Shown one piece after another: positions 16,106 to 24,670 of a DNA stretch of 64,000 nucleotides. The stretch is taken from positions 248,001 to 312,000 of the forward strand of contig NZ_JAPLET010000015.1 of assembly GCF_026391055.1 (NCBI RefSeq), written 5' to 3'. A program made the position numbers and the translations under genes. The first letter of the stretch is position 1. The number at the start of each line of letters is the position of its first letter. The notes below the pieces were generated by a model that searched no databases, had not been told where the DNA came from, and worked only from the letters and a program-made list of their open reading frames with translations. The stretch comes from Spirosoma sp. Its GTDB lineage: Bacteria > Bacteroidota > Bacteroidia > Cytophagales > Spirosomataceae.

Positions 16106-17002
16106 ATGCTCGACTTTCGTCTGAACGTTTTTTATACCGTTGCCAAACGGCTGAGTTTTACTAAAGCCGCTGCCGAACTCTATGTGACGCAGCCCGCCGT
16201 AACCAAGCACATTCAGGAACTGGAACACCAGTTCGGAACAGCCCTCTTCGATAGGCGCGGGAACCAGATTAGTCTGACCGCTGCCGGAAATGTGCTGCTC
16301 CGCCATGCCGAAACCATCATGGCTACCTACCGCCAACTGGAGTTCGATATGAACGCCCTCAAAGGTGAATCGGGGGGAATGCTGCGGGTGGGGGCCAGTA
16401 CAACGGTGGCGCAGTACGTCATTCCGCCGGTGCTGGCCCGCTTTCGGGAGCAATCGGCCGATGTGGCGATCTCGTTGGTGTCGGGGAATACTGAGCAGAT
16501 TGAACAGTTGTTGCTGAATAACGATATTGATCTGGGACTGGTGGAGGGCCGGACGCACCATAGTGATATTCGGTACACATCCTTCGTCAAAGACGAGCTA
16601 GTTCTCATCTGCCGCGCCGATCACCCCCTGGCCGATCGGGATGAGATTACGCTGGATGAACTGCGCCTGATTCCTATTGTGCTTCGGGAAAGAGGGTCCG
16701 GTTCGCTGGAGGTGGTTGAACACGCACTCCGGGGAGTGGGCGTAAAGCTTACCGATCTGACCATAGACATGCACCTGGGTAATACCGAAAGTATAAAGTC
16801 GTATTTGGGCAGCTCTCGTTGCATGGCGTTTGTATCGGTTTTTGCGGTGCAGCATGAACTCCAGGCCGGGAGTCTCAAAATTCTGGATGTCCAGAATCTC
16901 TCCATTCAGCGGGACTTATATTCCATTCAACTACAAGGCGTAAGCGAAGGACTGGCCGATACCTTTATGCGGTTTGCCCGCCAGCATTACAAACGCCGAT
17001 GA
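16106..17002 (+). CDS. LysR family transcriptional regulator
   Basis: 298 residues, usual LysR length. The N-terminal winged helix-turn-helix is clear (LSFTKAAAELYVTQPAVTKHIQELE), followed by the two-lobed effector domain beginning GGMLRVGASTTVAQYVIPPVL. The effector domain resembles that of CysL/YeiE-type regulators of sulfur metabolism, which would fit its position 7 bp after the DsrE-like gene and behind the TsdA-like cytochrome. Being on the same strand as its probable targets is less usual for LysR regulators, which are most often divergent. No T-n11-A box was identified with confidence. Confidence 0.9.
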   Translation: MLDFRLNVFYTVAKRLSFTKAAAELYVTQPAVTKHIQELEHQFGTALFDRRGNQISLTAAGNVLLRHAETIMATYRQLEFDMNALKGESGGMLRVGASTTVAQYVIPPVLARFREQSADVAISLVSGNTEQIEQLLLNNDIDLGLVEGRTHHSDIRYTSFVKDELVLICRADHPLADRDEITLDELRLIPIVLRERGSGSLEVVEHALRGVGVKLTDLTIDMHLGNTESIKSYLGSSRCMAFVSVFAVQHELQAGSLKILDVQNLSIQRDLYSIQLQGVSEGLADTFMRFARQHYKRR

Positions 17003-17003
17003 T

Positions 17004-17040
17004 AAACGCCCTAGCCTGTTATTGTGGCTAGCGCTTTTTT
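17004..17040 (+). terminator. Terminator after the LysR gene, overlapping the convergent gene
   Basis: CTAGCC (17011-17016) pairs with GGCTAG (17026-17031), followed by CGC and six T residues at 17035-17040. It lies over the last codons of the isomerase-like gene on the other strand. Confidence 0.5.
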
Positions 17041-17943
17041 AACTTTTTCATAGAACACCGGCACTTTGACGCGCGGATCTCCTTTGCCAAGCGTTTCGAT
17101 GGGGAGGTACCCCCGATAGCCGGAATCGTGTACGATACGCATGATTTTGCTAAGATCGGTTGCTTCTTCTTTACCGTCGTCAAACAGATTTTCCTTCAGT
17201 TGCCAGGTGGCGGCATAGGGTGCTACACGCGCTATCTGCTCGTATGGGTCACCAATTTTGAAGCTGCCAATGTCGAGGTTGACGGCCAGCCACTCGGAGT
17301 TGACCCGGCGTACAATGTCCAGAACATGATCGGCCGTTTGAATAAAATCGGCGTGATTCTGTAAAACAAGCATGACGCCCTGCCTGGCTGCATAATCCGT
17401 ACATTCCCGAATGGCATCGACAACCCGGGTAGTTACGTCATCTCGATTGTAGTTCGTTGGCAGTTCTTTGCCCGTCCCCGAAAAGATACGAATTACCGGC
17501 GCTCCTAGTCGGGCGGCTACCCCTGTCCACTTCTTTACCAGGTCAATTTCTGCATTCAGGCGCGTGGTATCGGGCAGAGTAAAGTCATTTCGTACACCCG
17601 TTCCGCTGATATCGAGGCCCAGCCGAAAGGCTTTTCGCTTGATCTGATAGACATAACTATTGTCTGGTAAGGCCGGATACTTTGGAAAATAGTATCCCGT
17701 TGGGTCGACGGCGTCGAAACCCAGATCGGCGCAGAACATCAGCACCTGTTCGAGCGTCATCTGTCCACTCATCAGCGGCTCGTTGAAGGAATACAGGTTA
17801 CAGCTTAACCGGATGGGGTTCACTTTATGTGCTACCCCACTGCTTACACTCAGGGCAGAGACCGTTCCGGCTGATGCAGCAAAAGGCAGGCTAGCCGCAG
17901 CAGTTCTGAGAAAAGTTCGTCGGTCTGAAGTGGGGGTAGGCAT
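17011..17943 (-). CDS. Tat-exported sugar phosphate isomerase/epimerase-like protein
   Basis: 310 residues. The N-terminus has a twin-arginine signal, D-R-R-T-F-L followed by RTAAASLPFAASAG, so the protein is folded before export. The rest is a xylose-isomerase-type TIM barrel (AP endonuclease 2 superfamily), with RLSCNLYSFNEPL at strand 1, a metal-site region LVLQNHADFIQ, VNLDIGSFKIG, and a late YLPIETLGKGDP. Such periplasmic TIM-barrel proteins are abundant in Bacteroidota, probably acting on sugars. The substrate is unknown. It stands alone, convergent with the LysR gene. Confidence 0.85.
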   Translation of the reverse strand: MPTPTSDRRTFLRTAAASLPFAASAGTVSALSVSSGVAHKVNPIRLSCNLYSFNEPLMSGQMTLEQVLMFCADLGFDAVDPTGYYFPKYPALPDNSYVYQIKRKAFRLGLDISGTGVRNDFTLPDTTRLNAEIDLVKKWTGVAARLGAPVIRIFSGTGKELPTNYNRDDVTTRVVDAIRECTDYAARQGVMLVLQNHADFIQTADHVLDIVRRVNSEWLAVNLDIGSFKIGDPYEQIARVAPYAATWQLKENLFDDGKEEATDLSKIMRIVHDSGYRGYLPIETLGKGDPRVKVPVFYEKVKKALATITG

Positions 17944-18271
17944 ACGGTCTGGAAAGCTAGGGTTGTCGGCTTACGTTTGTCCGAAACCAGGAATGGGTTT
18001 TCGTATAAGGCAGTGAAATTGCTCTATCTACTTACCTGGCTAACTATGCGGCCAAAAGCTTTAGTCTTCCCCCATCCGGCGGCCCGGCGAAACTAGCTAT
18101 GACTACCTGTTTTTTGTATTTTATCTTCTCATGTCTGGTCGGCTGAAACATTTTTCTGGAATGCTAGTAAACTCTCTTCAAAATTATATATTTTCGCTTA
18201 AGTCTCTGGATTAAAAATACTTGCAACGCCTGCATGGTAACATAGTCCAACCGTGCCAGCTATCATAAGCC
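17944..18271. other. Divergent intergenic region
   Basis: 328 bases between two divergent genes. The half next to the lipase-like gene is AT-rich (18110-18230), with TATTTTATC and TATATTTTCGC as weak matches to a -7 element. I see no ORF, RNA gene or strong hairpin in it. Confidence 0.5.
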
Positions 18272-19528
18272 ATGGAAACACTTGATGATTCTATCCTCAT
18301 GGCTGATGTACAGACTGTTATTACATTAGTCCATGGAACCTTCGCAACGCACGCTCCCTGGATTCAGGCAGACTCTCTTATGTGCCGGGCTTTGCATAAA
18401 CACTTTGGCGATACTACGCAGGTTATTCCGTTTACCTGGAGCGGAGGTAATACACATTCGGCCCGACAGAAAGCATCGAAGCGTTTAAGGGATCATCTTA
18501 CGGACCAGGTAGAAACATATAAAGATGCCCACCACTACCTGGTATGTCATAGCCATGGCGGAAATGTGGCACTACATGCCATTTCAGGCACGCCACTTGA
18601 AGATCAGATTTCGGGAGTCGTATGCCTGGCAACGCCTTTTCTTGTGGCACGCAAGCGCAATCTTGGAGGAGATTTGGGAAAGCACTTTACTGGAGCTGCC
18701 GGATTAGTCGTGGCTATAGTGACTGGAGTTATGTTCGGCATTTTACCATCATGGATTTCTCCTTTCCGAGTTCGTGCAACCGTAGGAGTGGGTCTAGCAA
18801 CGTTACTTGTAGGTCTTCCAATGTATTTTATAGCTCAGCGGTGGCTAAAATTTGCCGATGGGCTATTAAAGGATTTAACGTCGCCAGCCATAGATCCGGA
18901 AAAAGTTATCATTATGCGTTCTCCTGCTGATGAGGCCTCCGGCGCACTTAGTCTTTTTCAGTTCGTTTCTCATTTGAGTGTACGTCTGTATACGACATTA
19001 TTTGATTTGTACGAGTGGACCGAACGTGTTGCCGTGAAGTTGGTTAAACAGAAGCGAAGGTTGGTTACCACACTGATAATTTCAATAATCGTTTTCTCCG
19101 GATTGCTGTACGTTATTTTAAATGGGGAATACGGTAGCCAGTCCGATTGGTTTTCTACCGGTATATACTTGTTAGTAGTGTTGGTATTTTTTATTGGAGC
19201 ATCGGCTTATTGCTTACTTACCGGGCGGGAGGAAAGCGTGACATTTTTCTTTCAGTTACCCGGAGCAGTTGTGGCATGGCCAGTAAGTCTTTTGTTAATT
19301 ATTCTGTTGCTGCCCTTTGGCTGGGAAATAGCGCTGGCAAATATTCTGTTGGATGTAACAGCAGAGTCTACGCCAATAGGATCCTGGAGGGTACAGCTTT
19401 GGGAGCCACCCACCAGTGATTCATTGGTTGCCCGGCCTTTAATGCACAGTGTACTGTATGAAGATAGCCGTGTGTTGGAATCTATATGCCAATGGATTGA
19501 GAGCCGAAACAGTCGTATAGCCACATGA
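18272..19528 (+). CDS. Lipase-like alpha/beta hydrolase with membrane segments inserted in the fold
   Basis: 418 residues. The N-terminus is an alpha/beta hydrolase: oxyanion loop LVHGTF (residues 19-24), then nucleophile S94 in H-S-H-G-G. D220 (RSPADEASG) and H392 (MHSVLYEDSRVLESICQWI) are good candidates for the other triad members. Between S94 and H392 lie five hydrophobic helices, about 142-160, 170-188, 264-283, 296-316 and 332-360. So the triad would be assembled around a membrane domain. The gene is visibly more AT-rich than its neighbours and has no functional partners beside it, which suggests transfer. An ATG at 18299 is an alternative start. The substrate is unknown. Confidence 0.7.
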   Translation: METLDDSILMADVQTVITLVHGTFATHAPWIQADSLMCRALHKHFGDTTQVIPFTWSGGNTHSARQKASKRLRDHLTDQVETYKDAHHYLVCHSHGGNVALHAISGTPLEDQISGVVCLATPFLVARKRNLGGDLGKHFTGAAGLVVAIVTGVMFGILPSWISPFRVRATVGVGLATLLVGLPMYFIAQRWLKFADGLLKDLTSPAIDPEKVIIMRSPADEASGALSLFQFVSHLSVRLYTTLFDLYEWTERVAVKLVKQKRRLVTTLIISIIVFSGLLYVILNGEYGSQSDWFSTGIYLLVVLVFFIGASAYCLLTGREESVTFFFQLPGAVVAWPVSLLLIILLLPFGWEIALANILLDVTAESTPIGSWRVQLWEPPTSDSLVARPLMHSVLYEDSRVLESICQWIESRNSRIAT

Positions 19529-19546
19529 ATACCGTGGATGCCCTCT

Positions 19547-21376
19547 TCACGTATTTAGAGCGTGGATTTTCTTTGTAACGTCGGTCGGTGTACCGCTCAT
19601 TATGCCCTGAGGCTCAACGCCCGTCGGCATCACCTTGTACAACCACACCTTCCAGTAGCTCTCCGTGTTGGTGAAGATACTTTCCAGGTGGAGTCGATTT
19701 TCGGCAGCGTTATCAATAGGCACCGCCGAAATCACATACTCACCACCTAAGGCCATCAGGGCGTCCGTATCGATCTGTAAATGCTTCAGATGCGGGTGCT
19801 GCGTTTTGCCGAACAGGTAATTCAGGCCCAGCTCAGCCGTGTAAAGGTAAGTCCGGCAGGCGTAGGCGTCGTAATAAGCGCGCATATTCGGCGTCCCCTT
19901 CGCCAATTCTGTAGCGATAATCTTTCGGAATGCGTGTTTGTAGGGAAGGGGATAATTATTCTGGTAACTATCCAGCGTATAAAATCCGTTGAACTGCGCC
20001 ACCGACGGGTGCATACCAAGGCAAATGACGCGATAGTCGGATTGTGGCTTGCCAATGTAATTCCGCAACTGCGCGAACTGTTTTTCGGCGAAGAAAGCCC
20101 GGAACGAGGGATGCTCATCTTCGGTAACGTGCCCCGTCATTTTGCCCACGTTGATTCTCCACTCTTTGTTGGCCACGATCATGGTTACGAGTTGGGCCAC
20201 CAGAAAAAACTTTACCCATCGCCCATTAGCCTCAAACTGGCGCAGTGCCAGCGCAAACAGGATGAACCAGAGCGTTGGCAGCAGAAAATAAAATCGGTCG
20301 AACTGAAACACCCGGAACTTCATGCCCAGCGAACTATCGCCCAGCCACATGACCACGTAATGGTAAAAAGCGTGAATCAGACAGATGAGCAGTGCCAGCA
20401 GCGGTAAACCAATCAGCCACTTCGCCGACCGGAAATCGCGTTTTCGCAACGCCTGATACGCTCCCGCTATCGCTACGGCAAAAATACCCCGTGTCAGAAA
20501 GGCACCTGTGTTAAACATCGGCCACAGGAATAAATTCCGGGTGCGGTGCCAGCTGTTTTTTAGCTGCATAGACCGCAGCCGACCATAATTGAACTCAACC
20601 CGGTGGGAGATATACGTTTCATTGACAAAGCCGTAGATCAACTCCCATTCGCTGGCCAGATAAAGGAGCGAAAGCAGGAATAATCCACTGCAATAGTCCC
20701 AGTTCATCTGCCGGTCGCGAAGCATGACCACTAGGCCAATAAGCCCGAGCGCAACGCAGATGAACAAACCTGCCCAAACAAAAAAAGAGTAAAAAGGAAA
20801 CAGGACGATAATGAGCCAGTTGCTCCAGTGACCCTGGCGGTTCAACAGATTCAAAAATGCAAACAGCAACAGCGGTTGCCCCGTTACCGATGCCCCATGT
20901 ACAATATAGCAAGGCACGAGGGCAAACAGGAAAGCGACGCTTACCCGCGCTAGCGCCCAGTGCGACTCGGGCAAGACGTACTTTTTGAGTAACAGGTACA
21001 TGCCCAGAAAGCCAATGCCATGAACCGCCACCAAATTGATGACGTGAGCGGTGTAGGGCGCTGCCAGATAAAAGGAGAGAACTTCAAGATTAAGCCCCGT
21101 CCGGAACGCCGACCGGGGAATTCCGCCGAAGGCAGTAGCGGCATGTGGGCCACTGCTCATCATATTTGGAATAACCGTGCTGAGGTTGAAGTCGAACGCG
21201 GTATTGGTGAGCTTGAGGAGGTACAAATAAAGAAAATCGCTGTCCAGATTATCATGCACAGTCAGGTGAGCACCTTCGCCGAGCCATACGTACGGGAAAA
21301 CGTACAGCATAAGCAACCCGGCAGCAATGAACAGATACGTTTTTTCGGGATTTGTCGTAGCGAAGCGAGGTGGCAT
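19547..21376 (-). CDS. Large polytopic membrane protein, possibly DUF6044 / GT-C-like
   Basis: 609 residues with about ten to twelve hydrophobic helices in the first 420 residues, and a soluble C-terminal part of about 190 residues rich in Tyr and His. The loop after helix 1 has GAHLTVHDNLDSDF, an acidic motif in the position where GT-C glycosyltransferases carry their D/E-x-D motif. I think it belongs to DUF6044 (the Bacillus YkoS group), but I cannot confirm this. A role in transfer of a lipid-linked sugar to the surface is inference. It stands alone and is divergent from the M28 peptidase. Confidence 0.6.
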   Translation of the reverse strand: MPPRFATTNPEKTYLFIAAGLLMLYVFPYVWLGEGAHLTVHDNLDSDFLYLYLLKLTNTAFDFNLSTVIPNMMSSGPHAATAFGGIPRSAFRTGLNLEVLSFYLAAPYTAHVINLVAVHGIGFLGMYLLLKKYVLPESHWALARVSVAFLFALVPCYIVHGASVTGQPLLLFAFLNLLNRQGHWSNWLIIVLFPFYSFFVWAGLFICVALGLIGLVVMLRDRQMNWDYCSGLFLLSLLYLASEWELIYGFVNETYISHRVEFNYGRLRSMQLKNSWHRTRNLFLWPMFNTGAFLTRGIFAVAIAGAYQALRKRDFRSAKWLIGLPLLALLICLIHAFYHYVVMWLGDSSLGMKFRVFQFDRFYFLLPTLWFILFALALRQFEANGRWVKFFLVAQLVTMIVANKEWRINVGKMTGHVTEDEHPSFRAFFAEKQFAQLRNYIGKPQSDYRVICLGMHPSVAQFNGFYTLDSYQNNYPLPYKHAFRKIIATELAKGTPNMRAYYDAYACRTYLYTAELGLNYLFGKTQHPHLKHLQIDTDALMALGGEYVISAVPIDNAAENRLHLESIFTNTESYWKVWLYKVMPTGVEPQGIMSGTPTDVTKKIHALNT

Positions 21377-21481
21377 AGGGGACTGAAATGAACCGCGAAA
21401 CTACTGAAATTCGCTGAGATGGCCGGAAGGTCAGAAAGCCGTTATGGTTTTTTGTACTTTTACACCGTCAACTCAATCATC

Positions 21482-23038
21482 ATGCAATCATCATCTATCC
21501 TCAGCTTTTTGGCAGCGCTGATTCTGGCTGCAACGTCATTACAAGCGCAAAATCGCCCTGCCAAAGCAGTAGCTTCCCGTTCGGCCATAGCTGCCGCACC
21601 GATAAAATTTCCTGAATTTAGCCTGTCCCGTGCCGAAGTGGAAGCGCATATCCGGTTTCTGGCCTCCGATGAACTGGAAGGCCGCCGGACGGGCGAGCAG
21701 GGTAACCGGGTGGCAGCTCGCTACATTGCCGAACAGTTTCGGCAACTGGGTTTAAAACCTGCCAGTACAACCGATGATAAGCCCGACTATTTTCAAACCA
21801 TAACGCTGGAAAAAGTCAAAGCGGCCAGCTTGGCCTTTATGCTCATCGGCAAAGATACCCTTCATCTGGGCAAGGAACTGGTGGTGATGGCGAGTGGGCC
21901 AGCCAACATATCCGGTGAGGTTGTATACGTAGGCTATGGCTTAACAGACGGTGACGATGGCTACAAAGGACGCGATGTAAAAGGCCGGATTCTTGTCGCG
22001 CAGGGCGGTTCGCCCGACGCGAAGGGGCCTCGCGAAATATTCAATGCCTCTGCGGCCAAGCGAAAACTGGCTGCTGAGAAAGGAGCAACTGCGCTTATCG
22101 AACTCTATAGCGAATCCATTCCCTGGGGCTTTGTCAATCAGTATTTCAACCGCGAGCAGATGAGCGTTGTCACTACCGGAAACAGTAGTTCGCCGTTGAC
22201 ACATGTGTGGATCAACAATGCCAATAACCAGTACAAACAGCTTAAGGAAGCGGGTCAGACTGTTACCATCCGTACATCGGGCCGGGCTCGCGTAACAACC
22301 TTGTCGGCGAATGTGGCGGGTATTATTGAAGGTGCCGACCCAATCCTCAAAGATGAATATGTGATTTTATCTGCTCATTTCGACCATATTGGCGTAGGGA
22401 AAGCAAGTGGAACGCCCTACCAGCCGGGCGACAGTATTTTCAACGGTGCGCGGGATAATGGGATGGGCACGGTTGCCATTTTGGAAGCGGCCAAAGCTCT
22501 GTCGCTGCAACGGCCAAAACGGTCGGTACTGGTGCTTGCGCTAACGGGCGAAGAAGTGGGTTTGCTGGGTAGCCGGTATTATGCCGACCATCCGCTCGTA
22601 CCCTTAAAACAGACGGTTTTCGACATGAATATCGACGGCGCTGGGTATAACGATACCACCATCGTGTCGGTAATTGGACTGGAACGAACGGGGGCAAAAA
22701 CTGAAATCGAGACAGCGGCTAAAGCGTTTGGTCTGGGCATATTTGCCGAACCAGCCCCCGAGCAGGGTTTATTCGACCGCTCGGACAACGTAAGTTTTGC
22801 TGCCAAAGGCATTCCTGCACCGACGTTCTCGCCCGGTTTTAAATCGTTCGACGACGCCATTCAGAAATATTACCACCAGGCCATCGACAACCCCGAATCG
22901 CTGAATTTTGCCTATTTTCAACGGTTTTGCCAGGCCTATGCCTATGCCGCCCGCCTGATCGCGAACCGGGCTACGCGCCCGCAATGGTCGGCGGGGGACA
23001 AGTACGAAGCCGCCGGAAAAGCATTGTACGGCCAGTAG
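21482..23038 (+). CDS. M28 family zinc aminopeptidase with PA domain
   Basis: 518 residues from the ATG at 21482, which gives a signal peptide (MQSSSILSFLAALILAATSLQAQ); an earlier in-frame ATG at 21419 adds a tail without signal features. The M28 zinc site can be traced in order: SAHFDHIG, GARDNGMGT, LTGEEVGLLGS and NIDGAGYND. A protease-associated domain is inserted around residues 130-260 (VYVGYGLTDGDDGYKGRDVKGRI). It is probably a periplasmic or secreted aminopeptidase used in protein scavenging. Followed by a small hairpin at 23039. Confidence 0.9.
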   Translation: MQSSSILSFLAALILAATSLQAQNRPAKAVASRSAIAAAPIKFPEFSLSRAEVEAHIRFLASDELEGRRTGEQGNRVAARYIAEQFRQLGLKPASTTDDKPDYFQTITLEKVKAASLAFMLIGKDTLHLGKELVVMASGPANISGEVVYVGYGLTDGDDGYKGRDVKGRILVAQGGSPDAKGPREIFNASAAKRKLAAEKGATALIELYSESIPWGFVNQYFNREQMSVVTTGNSSSPLTHVWINNANNQYKQLKEAGQTVTIRTSGRARVTTLSANVAGIIEGADPILKDEYVILSAHFDHIGVGKASGTPYQPGDSIFNGARDNGMGTVAILEAAKALSLQRPKRSVLVLALTGEEVGLLGSRYYADHPLVPLKQTVFDMNIDGAGYNDTTIVSVIGLERTGAKTEIETAAKAFGLGIFAEPAPEQGLFDRSDNVSFAAKGIPAPTFSPGFKSFDDAIQKYYHQAIDNPESLNFAYFQRFCQAYAYAARLIANRATRPQWSAGDKYEAAGKALYGQ

Positions 23039-23058
23039 AGACGCAAAGGGTTGCGTCT
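23039..23058 (+). terminator. Small hairpin after the M28 peptidase gene
   Basis: AGACGCAA and TTGCGTCT pair perfectly around AGGG, starting with the first base after the stop codon. It is followed by a weak T-rich stretch (TGCTTTATAT). Confidence 0.6.
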
Positions 23059-23245
23059 TGCTTTATATGTGTTTGCATTCTGTCAGGTGTAAGAACGCCC
23101 TGGATGATAAATAGTAGAGTTTAGCGAAATCAGCTTTTTACATAGACGACAAAACGAACAATTCATCCGTCCGAATAGCCGCCTATCACACCGGAAAACT
23201 AAACGAGTCATCGCAACGTTTATTTATTGATAAAGACACCCAGAC

Positions 23246-23476
23246 ATGTTATTCAAATATCTGTTCATCATCACCCTCATTATTCTGTTTGTGCCGCCCG
23301 TACGCCGGTTTGTATTTTACCTGCTCGTTGGCCGACAGTTGGTTAAGCAACAAAAACAGCAGGCGTCAGCGTCTGGCAGGAGCCGGGAAGGTGAAGTACG
23401 GGTAAAAACAGCGCCCAAAAAGGGAGATTCTTCTTTTACCGGTGGTGAATATGTCGACTACGAAGAAGTAAAGTAA
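23246..23476 (+). CDS. DUF4834 family small membrane protein
   Basis: 76 residues: one N-terminal membrane helix (LFKYLFIITLIILFVPPVRRFVFYLLVG in parts), a basic stretch, and the family's conserved acidic end with GEYVDYEEVK. DUF4834 is a small Bacteroidota family of unknown function. The long hairpin at 23480 begins just after its stop. Confidence 0.8.
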   Translation: MLFKYLFIITLIILFVPPVRRFVFYLLVGRQLVKQQKQQASASGRSREGEVRVKTAPKKGDSSFTGGEYVDYEEVK

Positions 23477-23479
23477 ACT

Positions 23480-23541
23480 CGCTATAAACAGGGAAGCCCG
23501 GCACACGTCCATTACGTTGCCGGGCTTCCCTGTTTATAGCG
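23480..23541. terminator. Bidirectional long hairpin between convergent genes
   Basis: Perfect 24-base arms (23480-23503 and 23518-23541) around a 14-base loop that itself contains two ACGT words. It fills the space between the DUF4834 stop and the stop of the opposite lipoprotein gene. No T-tract. Confidence 0.75.
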
Positions 23542-23542
23542 G

Positions 23543-23929
23543 TTATTGTTCGTGTTCCTGTTTGTACTTTACGGCCAGCCCCGTCATCACGTAGCCGTTG
23601 TCGGTCATGGAGGTGTAATAGCTGTAGCGTACCGAAACCAGCGCATCGGCACCAAGTTTTTTGGCTTGCAGCGTCAGGCGGGACAGCATCAGTTCTTTCT
23701 GCTGCATGTCGTTGCCCCGGCTGAGCATTCGCCTGTTCCCCGATTGACGCGCTTCGAGAGGCACTTCGCCTTTTATTTCCAGGTCCTGTAGTGGCGCAAA
23801 CGGGCGTTCGGGTCGTTGCGTATCATAAAACACATCGACCGGGTAGTTGGGCTTGTTTTGCAGGTAAACCGCAGGCCTGAAACAGCCGGTCAGGCTAAGT
23901 AAACATAGGGCAAAGGCCAGCTTTTTCAT
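23543..23929 (-). CDS. Small lipoprotein with a YbjQ-like C-terminus
   Basis: 128 residues from the ATG at 23929, which overlaps the purN stop as ATGA. MKKLAFALCLLSLTGC is a lipoprotein signal with Cys16. The C-terminal half (LQAKKLGADALVSVRYSYYTS, then YVMTGLAVKYK) resembles the alternating pattern of YbjQ-type proteins, in which a GADA-V-V-RY stretch follows a helix. Function unknown. The coupled start suggests translation right after purN, which has no obvious functional link. Confidence 0.65.
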   Translation of the reverse strand: MKKLAFALCLLSLTGCFRPAVYLQNKPNYPVDVFYDTQRPERPFAPLQDLEIKGEVPLEARQSGNRRMLSRGNDMQQKELMLSRLTLQAKKLGADALVSVRYSYYTSMTDNGYVMTGLAVKYKQEHEQ

Positions 23930-24507
23930 GATTGGGTGGTCATTGATGTCAAAACGTCGGCTACAACGGCTGGGTAATGGGTATGCTCCAGCGCCTGGAC
24001 CTTCCGGGCAATATCGTCCGGCGTATCGGTTGGTACTACCGGGCAACTGGCCTGAAAAATAATCTGCCCTTCGTCGTATCGTTCGTTCACGTAGTGAATC
24101 GTAATGCCCGACTCGGTTTCTCCCGCGGCTGCAACGGCCTCATGTACAAAGTGACCATACATACCCTTACCCCCAAATTTAGGCAATAGTGCCGGATGAA
24201 TATTGACAATTTTATCCGGAAACGCCCGCACCAGACCGGGCGGCATCAGCCACATAAACCCAGCCAGTACGATCAGATCAATATTCTGGTTGATAAGGAG
24301 TTGGGTTATTTTGTCAGTATCGTAGAAAGTAGTCCGGTCAAAGAGCACTACTGGAATGTGCAAACGCCTACTGCGTTCGATAACACCCGCTTTAGGGTTG
24401 TTGGAGACGACCAACGAGACGGCTACCTCGGCGTTATTCGCAAAATACTCAGCAATTTTTTCGGCATTGGAGCCGGAACCGGAAGCAAACAGGGCTATGC
24501 GTTTCAA
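23926..24507 (-). CDS. purN: Phosphoribosylglycinamide formyltransferase
   Basis: 193 residues, the normal length. It transfers a formyl group from 10-formyl-THF to GAR in purine synthesis. The PurN signatures are present: ALFASGSGSNAEKI at the phosphate site, AGFMWLMP, catalytic N and H in VNIHPALLPKF, and TESGITIHYVNERYDEG. The start is TTG at 24507: it gives the family's normal N-terminus (M)KRIALF, and there is a stop codon three triplets upstream. This TTG directly abuts the arm of palindromic element P4, so the leader contains no usual ribosome-binding site. Confidence 0.92.
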   Translation of the reverse strand: MKRIALFASGSGSNAEKIAEYFANNAEVAVSLVVSNNPKAGVIERSRRLHIPVVLFDRTTFYDTDKITQLLINQNIDLIVLAGFMWLMPPGLVRAFPDKIVNIHPALLPKFGGKGMYGHFVHEAVAAAGETESGITIHYVNERYDEGQIIFQASCPVVPTDTPDDIARKVQALEHTHYPAVVADVLTSMTTQS

Positions 24508-24592
24508 AGTAAGTCAGTAAGTCAGTTAGTAAGTCAGTAAGTGGCTAACGCGAAAGCAACACATGCGTCAGCTACTTACTGACTTACTAACT
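24508..24592. repeat. Palindromic element P4 built of AGTAAGTC-like units
   Basis: Arms 24524-24551 and 24565-24592 (28 bases each, two mismatches) around a 13-base loop. Units such as AAGTAAGTC, AGTAAGTC, AGTTAGT and AAGTCAGT repeat in the left side, which reaches 24508. The inner ends are GCTAACGC and GCGTCAGC, the same box found in P2 and P3. It lies between divergent purN and the LolD-like gene and touches the purN start codon. Confidence 0.85.
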
Positions 24593-24642
24593 TGGGCGCA
24601 GCCACTTACCAACTCATTTAACCCAAAATTACAACTTTTACC

Positions 24643-24650
24643 TATTTTTG
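24643..24650 (+). promoter_or_regulatory. Candidate -7 element of the LolD-like ATPase gene
   Basis: TATTTTTG matches the Bacteroidota -7 consensus TAnnTTTG. A TTTA at 24617-24620 is a weak -33 candidate. The element ends 20 bases before the ATG at 24671 and supports that start. Confidence 0.45.
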
Positions 24651-24670
24651 TGGGTACTCGCTCTATTCCA

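Noticed and set aside
17004..17040. Attachment site or recombination site at the CTAGCC/GGCTAG palindrome
   Set aside because: It has a T-tract and lies at a gene end, so a terminator explains it, and no integrase is present.
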